From an uncultured delta proteobacterium (GTDB taxonomy: Bacteria > UBA10199 > GCA-002796325 > 1-14-0-20-49-13), in NCBI GenBank assembly GCA_903868375.1, contig CAIPVD010000046.1, positions 1 through 20,576 on the forward strand: a stretch of DNA of 20,576 nucleotides. The letters run 5' to 3'. Position numbers and translations under genes: made by a program. The notes below the pieces were generated by a model. The model saw only the letters and a list, made by a program, of their open reading frames with translations. It was not told where the DNA came from and ran no database searches. Positions within the stretch are counted from its first letter, which is position 1. Every line of letters begins with the position of its first letter. This document shows positions 13,273-20,576 of the stretch, piece by piece.

Positions 13273-15459
13273 ATGGCTGGTGGTATAACTATAAACGGCA
13301 AGCCGGTGGAAAATGCGGAAGATCAGAAACTTCTGAAGCGCCTGCTTGAAGCCTTTCCGGAGGCACATAACGGTGATAACGATATCGATGTGCAGGAAGC
13401 CGATCGGCTTATGGATACGAACGGCGACGGACATATCGATGATATCGATCTTCTCGATTATTTTAATAAACATTTTACCGTTCGGGAATTTGGCAGGGCG
13501 TTCAAAATGTTTTCGGATGCTGGGATCAGAAAACTTCCGGCGTTTGAAAAAGATCCGGCGTCCGTGCTTTATAATTCCGAAATCTTTAATGGCCAGCCGG
13601 AGGTAGTAGAAAAGGCGGCAAGAGAACTTGCTGATGTAGATCCCCGTTCCGCTCTAAACTATGAGTCTCGGTATGAAAAACAACCCTACGATGCAGAGGT
13701 CACAGGAACTGCGGCAAGAAACCTGGCTAAAGAAGATCCCTGGTCTGCACTGCAATATGCGGGCCGAAGTAGAGATAGGCCCTACGCACCTAATATGGCA
13801 GAAATGGCCGCAACGAATATTGTCAATGAAGATCCCGGAGCAGCGATGGAGCAGGCGGGCGTTCGCGGTCAAGAGCCATATATCGCGCTGGTGGCGGAAA
13901 AGGCAGCGCAAGCATCGCCATCCTCGGCGGTTGGATACCAATACCCGCATCCAGTTTACGAAATGCTGAAGAGGAGCAAGAACCCCGTATGCAAGGCGAT
14001 AGTAGAGATAATCGATACCGATTATAGCGATAACGCCTATACGGATGTCGATAAGAGAAAGATGGCCGCAATCCTTGACAAGGTGATCTCGAAAGAGCTG
14101 ACGATCGAACAGGCGGGCGAGCTTGTAAGAGACGATGCAGGATATTTTAAGGTGCTTCTAGCACTCGCGGTGAAGCCTAACGCTATTGGAAAATATGACG
14201 TTGCAAACGAAATTAAAGATATTTCGCTTAGAGCGGTCTGGGGGATAAACAATCTTCATGAATCGCCCGACGCGGTAAGATTTAAATCGGTAGAAGATGC
14301 AGGCGCGGACAAATTATACACGATGATGGTCCATGCCGAAGAAGAGATGTTCACCTCTTCGTTCAAGGGATTATTTAACCGCCTTCTTTTCGCCATGAAG
14401 AAGGAAGGCGTATCCGGAGATCAGCTACTTGCGCGGTTAGGCAACGACCGCTTTAGGACGTTCGTTAAGCTCTGCGCTTCGTACAATAGGCTGAACGATT
14501 TCCTTGGAACGATGCCGGTTGACAAGCAAAGAGAACTTTTGGTGTCGTTCGTATCTGGCCTGGAAGGCGCTCCTAAACCCCTTTCGGAAGCCGTTGCCGT
14601 TGCGGACGCGTTCAGCATGATAACTGATAAGGGAACTCTCGCCATACTTCAAGAGACCATCAAAAATGAATTTGAACGCGTTCAAAATTCGGGCGGCAAG
14701 GAATCGATAACGCTCTATGGCCTTTTGGCGGGTATGTTCTCCAAGAAGGCCGTTATCAACGAAGAGTGGATAAAGCAGATGTCGGAAACATATCAGCTTC
14801 AGGACCTGACCAGTATTGGATCGAAAGACCTGTTCAATTCTAACGGAACGAACGTCCAGCAATATTTCTTCTATGAAGATAAAGATGGAAACGCATCGTT
14901 TGCCAACTTTACCGGGCAATATAAGAGTAAACCCGGATGGACAATAGAGGATAAGGGAACATATGTTGTTGTGCGTTCTGCCAGGGTTCATGGAAAGCGC
15001 GTAGAGATGTACGCCAATAAACCGACAACCGATGCGGTTGAAAAGGGGCCAGATGAAATTCGAAAAGAATTTGAAAAGAATAATTTGCAGCCGACAGTTA
15101 TCGTACACAGAGGCCACAGCTATCACGCTGATAAAACGATCAATCGAATTCCTGCTTCTGCAAAGATAGTATCGCTTGGTTCCTGCGGCGGTTATAACAC
15201 GGTTTCAGCGGTGCTTCTAAAAGCTCCCGACGCGCATATCATCTCCACAAAACAGACCGGCACAATGAAGGTGAACGATCCGGTATTTAAAATGCTTAAC
15301 GAAGCCATGCTTAAAGGCGATGTTAATTGGCCGGCGTTTTGGGCAAAGGTCGAAAAGAGATACATTAAGATGGAGGAGTTTAGAAGCTACGTCCCGCCTC
15401 ACAAAAACCTAGGTGTTCTGTTTCTTAAGGCATACAACAAGCTAGTCGATAAAAATTGA
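13273..15459 (+). CDS. Large multidomain protein: EF-hand-like, 32-residue repeats, putative His/Cys peptidase
   Basis: This 728-residue protein matches no family I recognise as a whole. Residues 33-59 contain EF-hand-like calcium loops (a partial one at D35-D39 and a full one, DTNGDGHIDDID, at 48-59). Residues 94-224 hold repeats of about 32 residues: DP-xSAL-xY near the start, then PY, then AAR-xLA. Clear units run 123-154, 155-186 and 187-214, with partial units on each side. A long helical middle follows. The C-terminal ~150 residues contain TVIVHRGHSYH (H612, H615), then KIVSLGSCGGYN (C638). This is the strand-His-Gly / strand-Cys-Gly pattern of clan CD (caspase/gingipain-like) peptidases. 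No signal peptide is seen. The ATG lacks a Shine-Dalgarno but lies two bases after the transcription start predicted from GATAAT (13259-13264). The protease call is inference. Confidence 0.75.
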   Translation: MAGGITINGKPVENAEDQKLLKRLLEAFPEAHNGDNDIDVQEADRLMDTNGDGHIDDIDLLDYFNKHFTVREFGRAFKMFSDAGIRKLPAFEKDPASVLYNSEIFNGQPEVVEKAARELADVDPRSALNYESRYEKQPYDAEVTGTAARNLAKEDPWSALQYAGRSRDRPYAPNMAEMAATNIVNEDPGAAMEQAGVRGQEPYIALVAEKAAQASPSSAVGYQYPHPVYEMLKRSKNPVCKAIVEIIDTDYSDNAYTDVDKRKMAAILDKVISKELTIEQAGELVRDDAGYFKVLLALAVKPNAIGKYDVANEIKDISLRAVWGINNLHESPDAVRFKSVEDAGADKLYTMMVHAEEEMFTSSFKGLFNRLLFAMKKEGVSGDQLLARLGNDRFRTFVKLCASYNRLNDFLGTMPVDKQRELLVSFVSGLEGAPKPLSEAVAVADAFSMITDKGTLAILQETIKNEFERVQNSGGKESITLYGLLAGMFSKKAVINEEWIKQMSETYQLQDLTSIGSKDLFNSNGTNVQQYFFYEDKDGNASFANFTGQYKSKPGWTIEDKGTYVVVRSARVHGKRVEMYANKPTTDAVEKGPDEIRKEFEKNNLQPTVIVHRGHSYHADKTINRIPASAKIVSLGSCGGYNTVSAVLLKAPDAHIISTKQTGTMKVNDPVFKMLNEAMLKGDVNWPAFWAKVEKRYIKMEEFRSYVPPHKNLGVLFLKAYNKLVDKN

Positions 15460-15518
15460 TCGCAGATATTTTATTTCCTTGAAACTTGCGCTGGCGGCGT
15501 ATTAGAGAACATGCCTCT

Positions 15519-15761
15519 ATGCCCAAGTGGTATCTTTACATTATAGAATGTTCCGATAGAACCCTTTACACCGGCGTAACCAACGACCTTGCGGCGCGGT
15601 TCGCCAAGCATAAAGAAGGCAAAGGCGCGAAATACACGCGGCGCGGCGTTAAGACGATCGTCTATTCGGAGGCTCACCGCACAAAGTCAAAGGCCTTGAA
15701 GCGCGAATGCGAGATCAAAAAGCTGCCCCGCAAGAAAAAGCTTGAATTAATAAATAATTGA
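15519..15761 (+). CDS. GIY-YIG nuclease family protein (YhbQ/UPF0213-like)
   Basis: An 80-residue single-domain GIY-YIG protein. The motifs are YLYI (Y5-I8) and YTG (Y17-G19), followed by R27, H31 and the catalytic-type glutamate in ALKRECEIKKL (E63), as in the small UPF0213 group. Members bind or cut DNA, but cellular roles are poorly defined. The ATG at 15519 (MPKWYLYI) gives the normal length. Upstream in-frame codons to 15486 add a non-homologous extension. No clear Shine-Dalgarno; TTGAAA (15479-15484) and TATTAG (15500-15505) could be a promoter, with short 15-bp spacing. Confidence 0.9.
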   Translation: MPKWYLYIIECSDRTLYTGVTNDLAARFAKHKEGKGAKYTRRGVKTIVYSEAHRTKSKALKRECEIKKLPRKKKLELINN

Positions 15762-15808
15762 GAAAAAAGTACGCAACTATTTGCAGGAAATGACGATAAC
15801 GGGCGTAT

Positions 15809-17539
15809 ATGATCGGGTCTATATATAACGGCTTGTTGACTGGATTTTCGTTGGGCTTGGGCTCTGTGCCTTGTATTATGCCGACGGGCGCACCGGTCCA
15901 GCCGCAGGCGTTGGATGTATTTGCTTCCGTATTCAATTTGGGTTTTTTTGCCATCGACAAATGTCCGAAGGTCCAGGCCCTTGGACGGATGAGCGCAGAA
16001 TGGCTGGATGCCGTCGCCCTCTATTTGCCAGAGTTGGATCTTGATCGAAGCCATGAATATGGCCATTGCAGAAAAATAACCTTGGGCCTGTTTCAAATGA
16101 TGATCAGCTGCGCCAAGGGTGAACGCTGCTACACGAACGACGATGGCGTGGTGTTCACAGTAAAAAGTTTTCTCTCTAGCATTAATGTCAACTTAAAGGC
16201 CGAGATACTATTCCGTCTTTTTCCAGGGATGAAAGTAAGCGATGACATAGATATCGCTCCGTACTTCAAAAGTATAGCTCACGCCGGCGGCAATATCTAC
16301 GAGTTCGTAGCAGAGGCCGATGGAAAACCGGTGATATTCGCCGCTGATATAACGTCCGATGAACTGTTCGGCAGTTATTATTCGATAAGGAATAAATGGG
16401 CCATGATAGATGGGTTAGATTGTGAGAGGCATTTTTTTCAGATAAGAAGAGAGATCGAAAGAAAGGACGGCTTAATAATACTCGAAGAGAACGATGGCAG
16501 GATCATAGCCCTGGTAGAGCGGCCGAACGGCGTATGTCACGTAGATCCTGGAATCGTGATCGAGGTGAACATGGGCCAGGAGAAGGCCTTATATGTTTCC
16601 GAAGGCGATTCCGTCCTCGATCCGATAAGCGATGCGTTGCCGCCCGCCGGATCAAAGATCAGGCACTCGCAGATAGAACGGATCGGCCGTACGAATTATT
16701 ATTTTTATCTCCGCAAGGTGGGGAACGAGGCGCGCAGGGCGAGAATGCATCATTTCGATGCATCCGGCGATGGCGATTCGATAATCATGTTAAAGCGCGA
16801 CAGGACATCCAAAGGCACGAACTGGCGCGAGGCAACGGAAGACGAGATAAAGCGCTTGGCCGATTCGATGTTGCCAAGCCCCAAGCTCCCTGAATTTACG
16901 CTCCCTGTAAGCGTTAGATTCAAAGGTTCCGTACGATGTAAGAATGGAATATTCAGCCAGTCGTTGGTTGTGACGACACCGTCCGGTGAAGAACATGTGA
17001 TAAGGCTCGAATCAGATGCGGACGACATGGAACTTTTTAAAGACATTAAAGACGAGATAAGAAGACAGCTCAAATCGTTGCCGGCCATTCTTTTTAAGAG
17101 GGTAGAAAGGATCGCGGTTTGTCAGCATGCAAGCAAATATTATTATCCCAAGGAGACCATGCCGGCGATCGGAGCGTGGAGAGAGTTTGCAAAGGACATA
17201 TGTTTGTTCAATTATAAGAAAAGATTGCTGCGTCATCCAAAAAAAATGAGAGATGTTCTTCTTCATGAATGCGGCGAAAGCGTCGCTCGCGTGTTAGGCA
17301 GGCCATTGTTGGAAAGGGTGATATTGGCGCTCGATGCGGGAGGACTTGGGCAGAGGATCAGGGTCAGGGATTTGCTCGGTGGAAGCGGCTATTACAAGAA
17401 TCGCTATTCCGAGGCGTTTTCGGAGTGGACGACACTTCTATTTGATCCGGAAAGAGCGCCGGATTTTATTTCAGATTGCAATGATCTGGCGGCCGTAGTT
17501 TACTGGGGCTGGAACAAGTTCATGGAGCGCTTTGCTTAA
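15809..17539 (+). CDS. Unrecognised 576-residue protein, degenerate metallopeptidase-like C-terminus
   Basis: I do not recognise the family. The N-terminus is moderately hydrophobic (YNGLLTGFSLGLGSVPCIM) without a clear cleavage site. The central ~400 residues look alpha/beta and soluble. Near the C-terminus, VLLHECGESVARVLG (H486, E487, E490) followed about 45 residues later by YSEAFSEW (E535, E539) resembles zincin peptidases, where HExxH is followed by a third ligand in an acidic helix. Here the second His is replaced by Glu (HECGE), so it is either inactive, a variant, or coincidental. The next gene starts one base after this stop. The ATG has no clear Shine-Dalgarno. Confidence is high that it codes, low on function. 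Confidence 0.7.
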   Translation: MIGSIYNGLLTGFSLGLGSVPCIMPTGAPVQPQALDVFASVFNLGFFAIDKCPKVQALGRMSAEWLDAVALYLPELDLDRSHEYGHCRKITLGLFQMMISCAKGERCYTNDDGVVFTVKSFLSSINVNLKAEILFRLFPGMKVSDDIDIAPYFKSIAHAGGNIYEFVAEADGKPVIFAADITSDELFGSYYSIRNKWAMIDGLDCERHFFQIRREIERKDGLIILEENDGRIIALVERPNGVCHVDPGIVIEVNMGQEKALYVSEGDSVLDPISDALPPAGSKIRHSQIERIGRTNYYFYLRKVGNEARRARMHHFDASGDGDSIIMLKRDRTSKGTNWREATEDEIKRLADSMLPSPKLPEFTLPVSVRFKGSVRCKNGIFSQSLVVTTPSGEEHVIRLESDADDMELFKDIKDEIRRQLKSLPAILFKRVERIAVCQHASKYYYPKETMPAIGAWREFAKDICLFNYKKRLLRHPKKMRDVLLHECGESVARVLGRPLLERVILALDAGGLGQRIRVRDLLGGSGYYKNRYSEAFSEWTTLLFDPERAPDFISDCNDLAAVVYWGWNKFMERFA

Positions 17540-17540
17540 T

Positions 17541-18755
17541 ATGGTTAACATTTTAAATGGAGTGAACTTTACTATTACTGGAACCGGTGCAACTGGCCCG
17601 GTTTCTGCGTTGAATCCAGGTGCCGTTACATTTTCGGAATATACACTTTCGGCTGGAACGGCTCTGCCGTGGCTGCTTTCGCCAGGTGCCGCAATATTAA
17701 ATTCCGCGAATCGTCTTGCGGCGGAACTGCCGGAAGATTTTATAGCCACAAGAGAAGTGCCATCAATATATGCTTTTGCTGACGTGTCGACCGGTGCAGT
17801 GACAGGATTTGCGGTTGATGCGGTGGAAGTCTTCGGGGTAATGAAGTATTTCGCGAAGACAGCGGGGAGCGGTAAAGGCTTTTGGGCGAATAAGTCCCCG
17901 GAGGAACGTACAAAAATTTTTAGAGAAAGGGCGATTACCAGAGGTGCCCGAGGTCATGTGATTAGAGATTTCGTCAAGCGTTTGATTCCTGAAGGAGAGG
18001 CAGGGAAACGGGCGTTTTCTCCACAATTCATACAGGAAGAATTGCGCAAAACCGGAGTTGAAGTTTCTTATAAAGCGGTCAGGAAACAATTGGAAAATTT
18101 GTGCAGAGAAGGAATGATCAGAGCAATGACCAGTGCTGAACGTGGTTCGAGCCTAAAAAAAGCGTTTAAATTGCGCGATGCTGATACATTAACCGTTCAG
18201 GTCAAAGATTTTATTAAAAGTTTGATACCTCAAGGGAGAGTCGGAGATATCGGATTTTCCGAGGCGGAAATAGAAGGAAGATGGAAAGCTCAAGGCAAAG
18301 CTGTCCTCAAACCACATACGGTTAGAATGGCGTTGGCAAGGTTACGTAGGGAAGGAATTATTAGATCTCTTACTTTCGAGGAACGTTCGGAGCTTGCAAA
18401 GAAAGTTTGGGCGAGAAAAAGCAAGGCGGAGCGAGAGGCTGATCCTAATCTGGCAGGTGTTCGCTATTTAGAAAGTCTGCCGTTGGTGAACGAAGCATCA
18501 GATGAAAACATGCAGAGACTATTTGAGGATCTAATGAAAGATCTGTGCGCCCGCCGGATTACATCATCAAGAACAGCGTTATATCTTCCTGCGCTAGATC
18601 GGTACGACAAGGCTCTTTATGTAGATGACATTCGTTCAGAATACGAAAAGGCGATTTGGCATGCTCTACTCGTATGGGACAGAGTTCGCGATCTGAGCGA
18701 ACTAGCAGCCGATTCGATCATTCTACACTTTTTTTCAGAAAAACCTAGCACTTAG
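17541..18755 (+). CDS. Protein with two tandem putative winged-helix modules, 404 residues
   Basis: The ATG at 17541 is one base after the TAA of the preceding gene, so translation is probably coupled; GGAG at 17524-17527 lies inside that gene. Residues 1-100 are a hydrophobic, Gly/Ala-rich region with no clear motif. Two homologous modules follow with an ~80-residue period. IRDFVKRLIPEGEAG (141-155) matches VKDFIKSLIPQGRVG (221-235), and LENLCREGMIRAMTSAER (184-201) matches LARLRREGIIRSLTFEER (265-282). Helix, then helix with K-x-VR---L--L, then REG-IR is what a winged-helix DNA-binding domain looks like. A third TFEER-type linker begins at 278. The C-terminal ~100 residues are helical. It ends 11 bp inside the convergent small gene. 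No homologue is recognised. Confidence 0.7.
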   Translation: MVNILNGVNFTITGTGATGPVSALNPGAVTFSEYTLSAGTALPWLLSPGAAILNSANRLAAELPEDFIATREVPSIYAFADVSTGAVTGFAVDAVEVFGVMKYFAKTAGSGKGFWANKSPEERTKIFRERAITRGARGHVIRDFVKRLIPEGEAGKRAFSPQFIQEELRKTGVEVSYKAVRKQLENLCREGMIRAMTSAERGSSLKKAFKLRDADTLTVQVKDFIKSLIPQGRVGDIGFSEAEIEGRWKAQGKAVLKPHTVRMALARLRREGIIRSLTFEERSELAKKVWARKSKAEREADPNLAGVRYLESLPLVNEASDENMQRLFEDLMKDLCARRITSSRTALYLPALDRYDKALYVDDIRSEYEKAIWHALLVWDRVRDLSELAADSIILHFFSEKPST

Positions 18756-18870
18756 GCTCTTCTTTTTTGCATGCCGTGCAATGTGTATCGTGCATGCATT
18801 TCACAAAGGTCATGACCACCGCGAAAATAACTATTAACAGCGTTAATTGTGCAAACAGTGCCCAGCTCAT
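18745..18870 (-). CDS. Small membrane peptide with Cys/His-rich tail, 41 residues
   Basis: The start ATG at 18870 has a strong AAAGGAGG four to five bases upstream on the minus strand (complement at 18875-18882), which picks it over a longer frame beginning at 18981. Residues 4-23 form one transmembrane helix. The short tail carries C25, H27, H30, C31, C34 and C41, with CTAC at 31-34. The cysteines and histidines could bind a metal or take part in redox. It overlaps the end of the upstream convergent gene by 11 bp. No family recognised. Confidence 0.65.
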   Translation of the reverse strand: MSWALFAQLTLLIVIFAVVMTFVKCMHDTHCTACKKEEPKC

Positions 18871-18966
18871 ATAATCCTCCTTTATTTCAGCCTCTTTTTT
18901 ACGCTCATTTAATGCCACGAGGAATGACCCGAACGTACTTAATTCTATCTTTTTTCCTCGCAATAG

Positions 18967-18972
18967 TATAAT
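18967..18972 (+). promoter_or_regulatory. -10 box for the beta-lactamase-family gene, leaderless candidate
   Basis: A perfect TATAAT lies nine bases before the ATG at 18982, which would place transcription start within about three bases of the start codon. No good -35 is seen (TTCTAT at 18943-18948 with 18-bp spacing is poor) and there is no Shine-Dalgarno. Confidence 0.45.
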
Positions 18973-18981
18973 GATGAGCAC

Positions 18982-20127
18982 ATGAAAAGAACATACATAG
19001 CAGTTCTATTGGCCGTGGTTATTTGTTTTTCAGCTTGCGGCGGAGTGAAGGCGACGACCGATTGGAAAACGAAGCAGACGCTTCTTCAGCTTTTGATCGA
19101 CCTGAACGTTAGCGATACCAAGATTCCCGGCATCGTTATGGGAGTTAAAACGTCCGACGGGACTTGGATCGGAGCTTCAGGCAATGCCGTGACCGCCACG
19201 AAATCTCCAATGACTTTGGACATGCAGGTAAGGCTTGCGAGTATCACAAAGACATTCACCGCCACGCTCATTATGAAGCTTGTGGAGGAGAACGTATTAT
19301 CGCTTACCGACACCGTAGATCGGTGGCTTCCGGGCCGTGTCAACCGCGGCAGCGAGATAACAGTTCAAATGCTTCTTAACCATACATCCGGCATTCACGA
19401 TTACGAATCCGACACGTCGTTCTGGGACACGCTTATGGCCGACACTTCCAAGGAATGGACATCAACCGAAATCCTGCAGCTGGTGAATGCCCACGCCTTG
19501 GACTTTACGCCCGGCACAAATTTTTCTTATTCGAACGCAGGTTATTACATTTTGGGCATGATCGCGGAAGCGGCGGCGGGCGGAGGAAGCACGGTCCAAA
19601 GCCTGGCGATTAGCAAGATATTCACGCCGGCGAATTTATCACGAACCTCCATGGCGACGGACGGCACGCTTGTCGCGCCGTACTCGCATGAATACGGATG
19701 GATGTGGACCGATAGCACGCTGCATGATACCACGTTGTGGAACTTTTCCTGGGATTGGACAGCAGGCTGCGGAGTTTCAACTACAGCCGATATGATAAAC
19801 TTTATCGACGCGCTCTTTGGCGAGCGTATCGTGAACAACCAAAGCTTAACGGCGATGACGACCGTTTTGGCGCCGGCGGTGAATTACGGTTTTGGTATGG
19901 CATATTATGCAAATTATACAGTGACCGGCGAAAATACTTACACTCACGGTGGAGAAAATCCAGGCACGACGACGATCTGGCTCTACATGCCCGATTCGCA
20001 GCGCACCATATTTATTGAGCTTAATAGAAACGATGCGAACCTGCCGGATCCAACCAATATCCCTGTCGATGCGAATAAGGTCATTTTCGATCTAGTCACA
20101 CAAGCAATGCCGATATTGAACGGTTAA
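18982..20127 (+). CDS. Serine beta-lactamase family hydrolase, probable lipoprotein
   Basis: This 381-residue protein belongs to the class C beta-lactamase / D-Ala-D-Ala peptidase / EstB-type esterase family. The catalytic motifs are SITK (S87, K90; S-x-x-K), YSN (Y183-N185) and HGG (H322-G324, the KTG equivalent). The N-terminus (KRTYIAVLLAVVICFSAC) is a signal peptide with C19 as a possible lipobox cysteine; the -3 residue is Phe, so this is non-canonical and the protein may instead be soluble periplasmic. The substrate (peptidoglycan stem peptide, beta-lactam or ester) cannot be decided from sequence. Next Met is too far in to keep the leader, which supports this start. Confidence 0.92.
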   Translation: MKRTYIAVLLAVVICFSACGGVKATTDWKTKQTLLQLLIDLNVSDTKIPGIVMGVKTSDGTWIGASGNAVTATKSPMTLDMQVRLASITKTFTATLIMKLVEENVLSLTDTVDRWLPGRVNRGSEITVQMLLNHTSGIHDYESDTSFWDTLMADTSKEWTSTEILQLVNAHALDFTPGTNFSYSNAGYYILGMIAEAAAGGGSTVQSLAISKIFTPANLSRTSMATDGTLVAPYSHEYGWMWTDSTLHDTTLWNFSWDWTAGCGVSTTADMINFIDALFGERIVNNQSLTAMTTVLAPAVNYGFGMAYYANYTVTGENTYTHGGENPGTTTIWLYMPDSQRTIFIELNRNDANLPDPTNIPVDANKVIFDLVTQAMPILNG

Positions 20128-20130
20128 GAG

Positions 20131-20576
20131 TTAAAGGTTCTGCGGGTGCGAGATCTCCTCGATTATTCGGTTGGTGAATCTGGCTGCATCCGCGCCATCT
20201 ATTAAGCGGTGGTCGAACGAAAGAGATAGCGGCGCCTGCTTTGCGGCAACTACCTTGCCGTCTTTGACTGCTGGAAATTCCTTGATACGCCCGATCGCCA
20301 AGATCGCGGACTGCGGATAGGGCATGATAGGCGTTGCGAATATGCCGCCAGCCATTCCAACGTTGGAGATGGTAAATGTTCCGCCGCGCAGTTCATCCAG
20401 ACCAATGCTTCGGTTCCTTGCGCGTTCAGCTATCCCTTTCAAAATTTCGGCGATCTCGCTTATGCTCTTTGTGTCCGCGTTCTTTATCACCGGAACGATG
20501 AGACCTGATTCCGTATCGACGGCAATGCTTACGTTATAATATTTTTTGTAGAGTATCTCGCCGGTCGTTTCGTCGA
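20131..20576 (-). CDS. 2-oxoacid dehydrogenase E2 acyltransferase, C-terminal part
   Basis: This is the C-terminal catalytic domain of a lipoate-dependent acyltransferase (E2) of a pyruvate or branched-chain 2-oxoacid dehydrogenase complex. The reading frame is open to the window edge, so the N-terminal lipoyl and peripheral-subunit-binding domains lie outside. Visible are YNVSIAVDTESGLIVPV just inside the edge, GGTFTISNVGMAG, and the active-site motif SFDHRLIDGADAARF with catalytic His and Asp (HRLIDG). The end, EISHPQNL, is typical. It is convergent with the hydrolase gene, three bases away. The particular substrate cannot be told from this part. Confidence 0.93.
   Translation of the reverse strand, partial: DETTGEILYKKYYNVSIAVDTESGLIVPVIKNADTKSISEIAEILKGIAERARNRSIGLDELRGGTFTISNVGMAGGIFATPIMPYPQSAILAIGRIKEFPAVKDGKVVAAKQAPLSLSFDHRLIDGADAARFTNRIIEEISHPQNL

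Noticed and set aside
14437..15126. 229-residue minus-strand frame inside the 728-residue gene
   Set aside because: Antisense of a clear coding frame; composition and lack of a start signal mark it as a shadow.

Overview
The window looks like a moderately AT-rich bacterial chromosome segment, probably from an uncultured or little-studied Gram-negative lineage. The basis is Shine-Dalgarno sequences (AAGGAGG-type) before many genes, signal-peptide and lipoprotein-like leaders, a PocR/PAS sensor, a DoxX protein, and short intergenic TGTCATTGCGAG / TGTCATCCCCGCG hairpin repeats. A deltaproteobacterial-type lineage would fit, but nothing here fixes the taxonomy.

Layout. 1-213: hairpin repeats and one arm of a long-range inverted repeat. 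214-4535 (minus): a type III restriction-modification pair, mod then res, with an ATGA stop/start overlap. 4716-6752 (plus, divergent from the R-M pair): an AT-rich four-gene run coding for a GGCT-like cyclotransferase, a PIN-like putative nuclease (again ATGA-coupled) and two unrecognised proteins. 6736-7179 (minus): a small unknown gene. 7180-7442: non-coding, with the second arm of the inverted repeat and then a perfect palindrome. 7443-7943: an ORF6N-domain protein that carries a second copy of the palindrome core inside its own reading frame. 7953-7990: an inverted copy of the left-end hairpin repeat. Positions 21-7990 therefore look like an accessory (defence-type) island set between two nested pairs of inverted repeats.

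8009-13196: small housekeeping-like or orphan genes, tightly packed and often convergent: a tandem TM2 protein, a DUF486 membrane protein, an exported protein, a helical-repeat protein, a membrane-anchored Cys protein, a PocR-PAS-PAS sensor with no transmitter domain, and DoxX. 13273-18755 (plus): large unrecognised proteins. These are a 728-residue protein with an EF-hand-like N-terminus, 32-residue repeats and a C-terminal His/Cys motif resembling clan CD peptidases; a small GIY-YIG protein; a 576-residue protein; and a 404-residue protein with two tandem putative winged-helix modules, its start 1 nt after the stop of the gene before it. 18745-20576: a 41-residue Cys-rich membrane peptide, a serine beta-lactamase-family hydrolase, and the C-terminus of a 2-oxoacid dehydrogenase E2 that runs off the window.

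The most notable items are the matched palindromes upstream of and inside the ORF6N gene; the R-M plus GGCT/PIN block bounded by inverted repeats; the 728-residue putative protease; the duplicated-module protein; and several genes whose start codon lies at the predicted transcription start (leaderless candidates).
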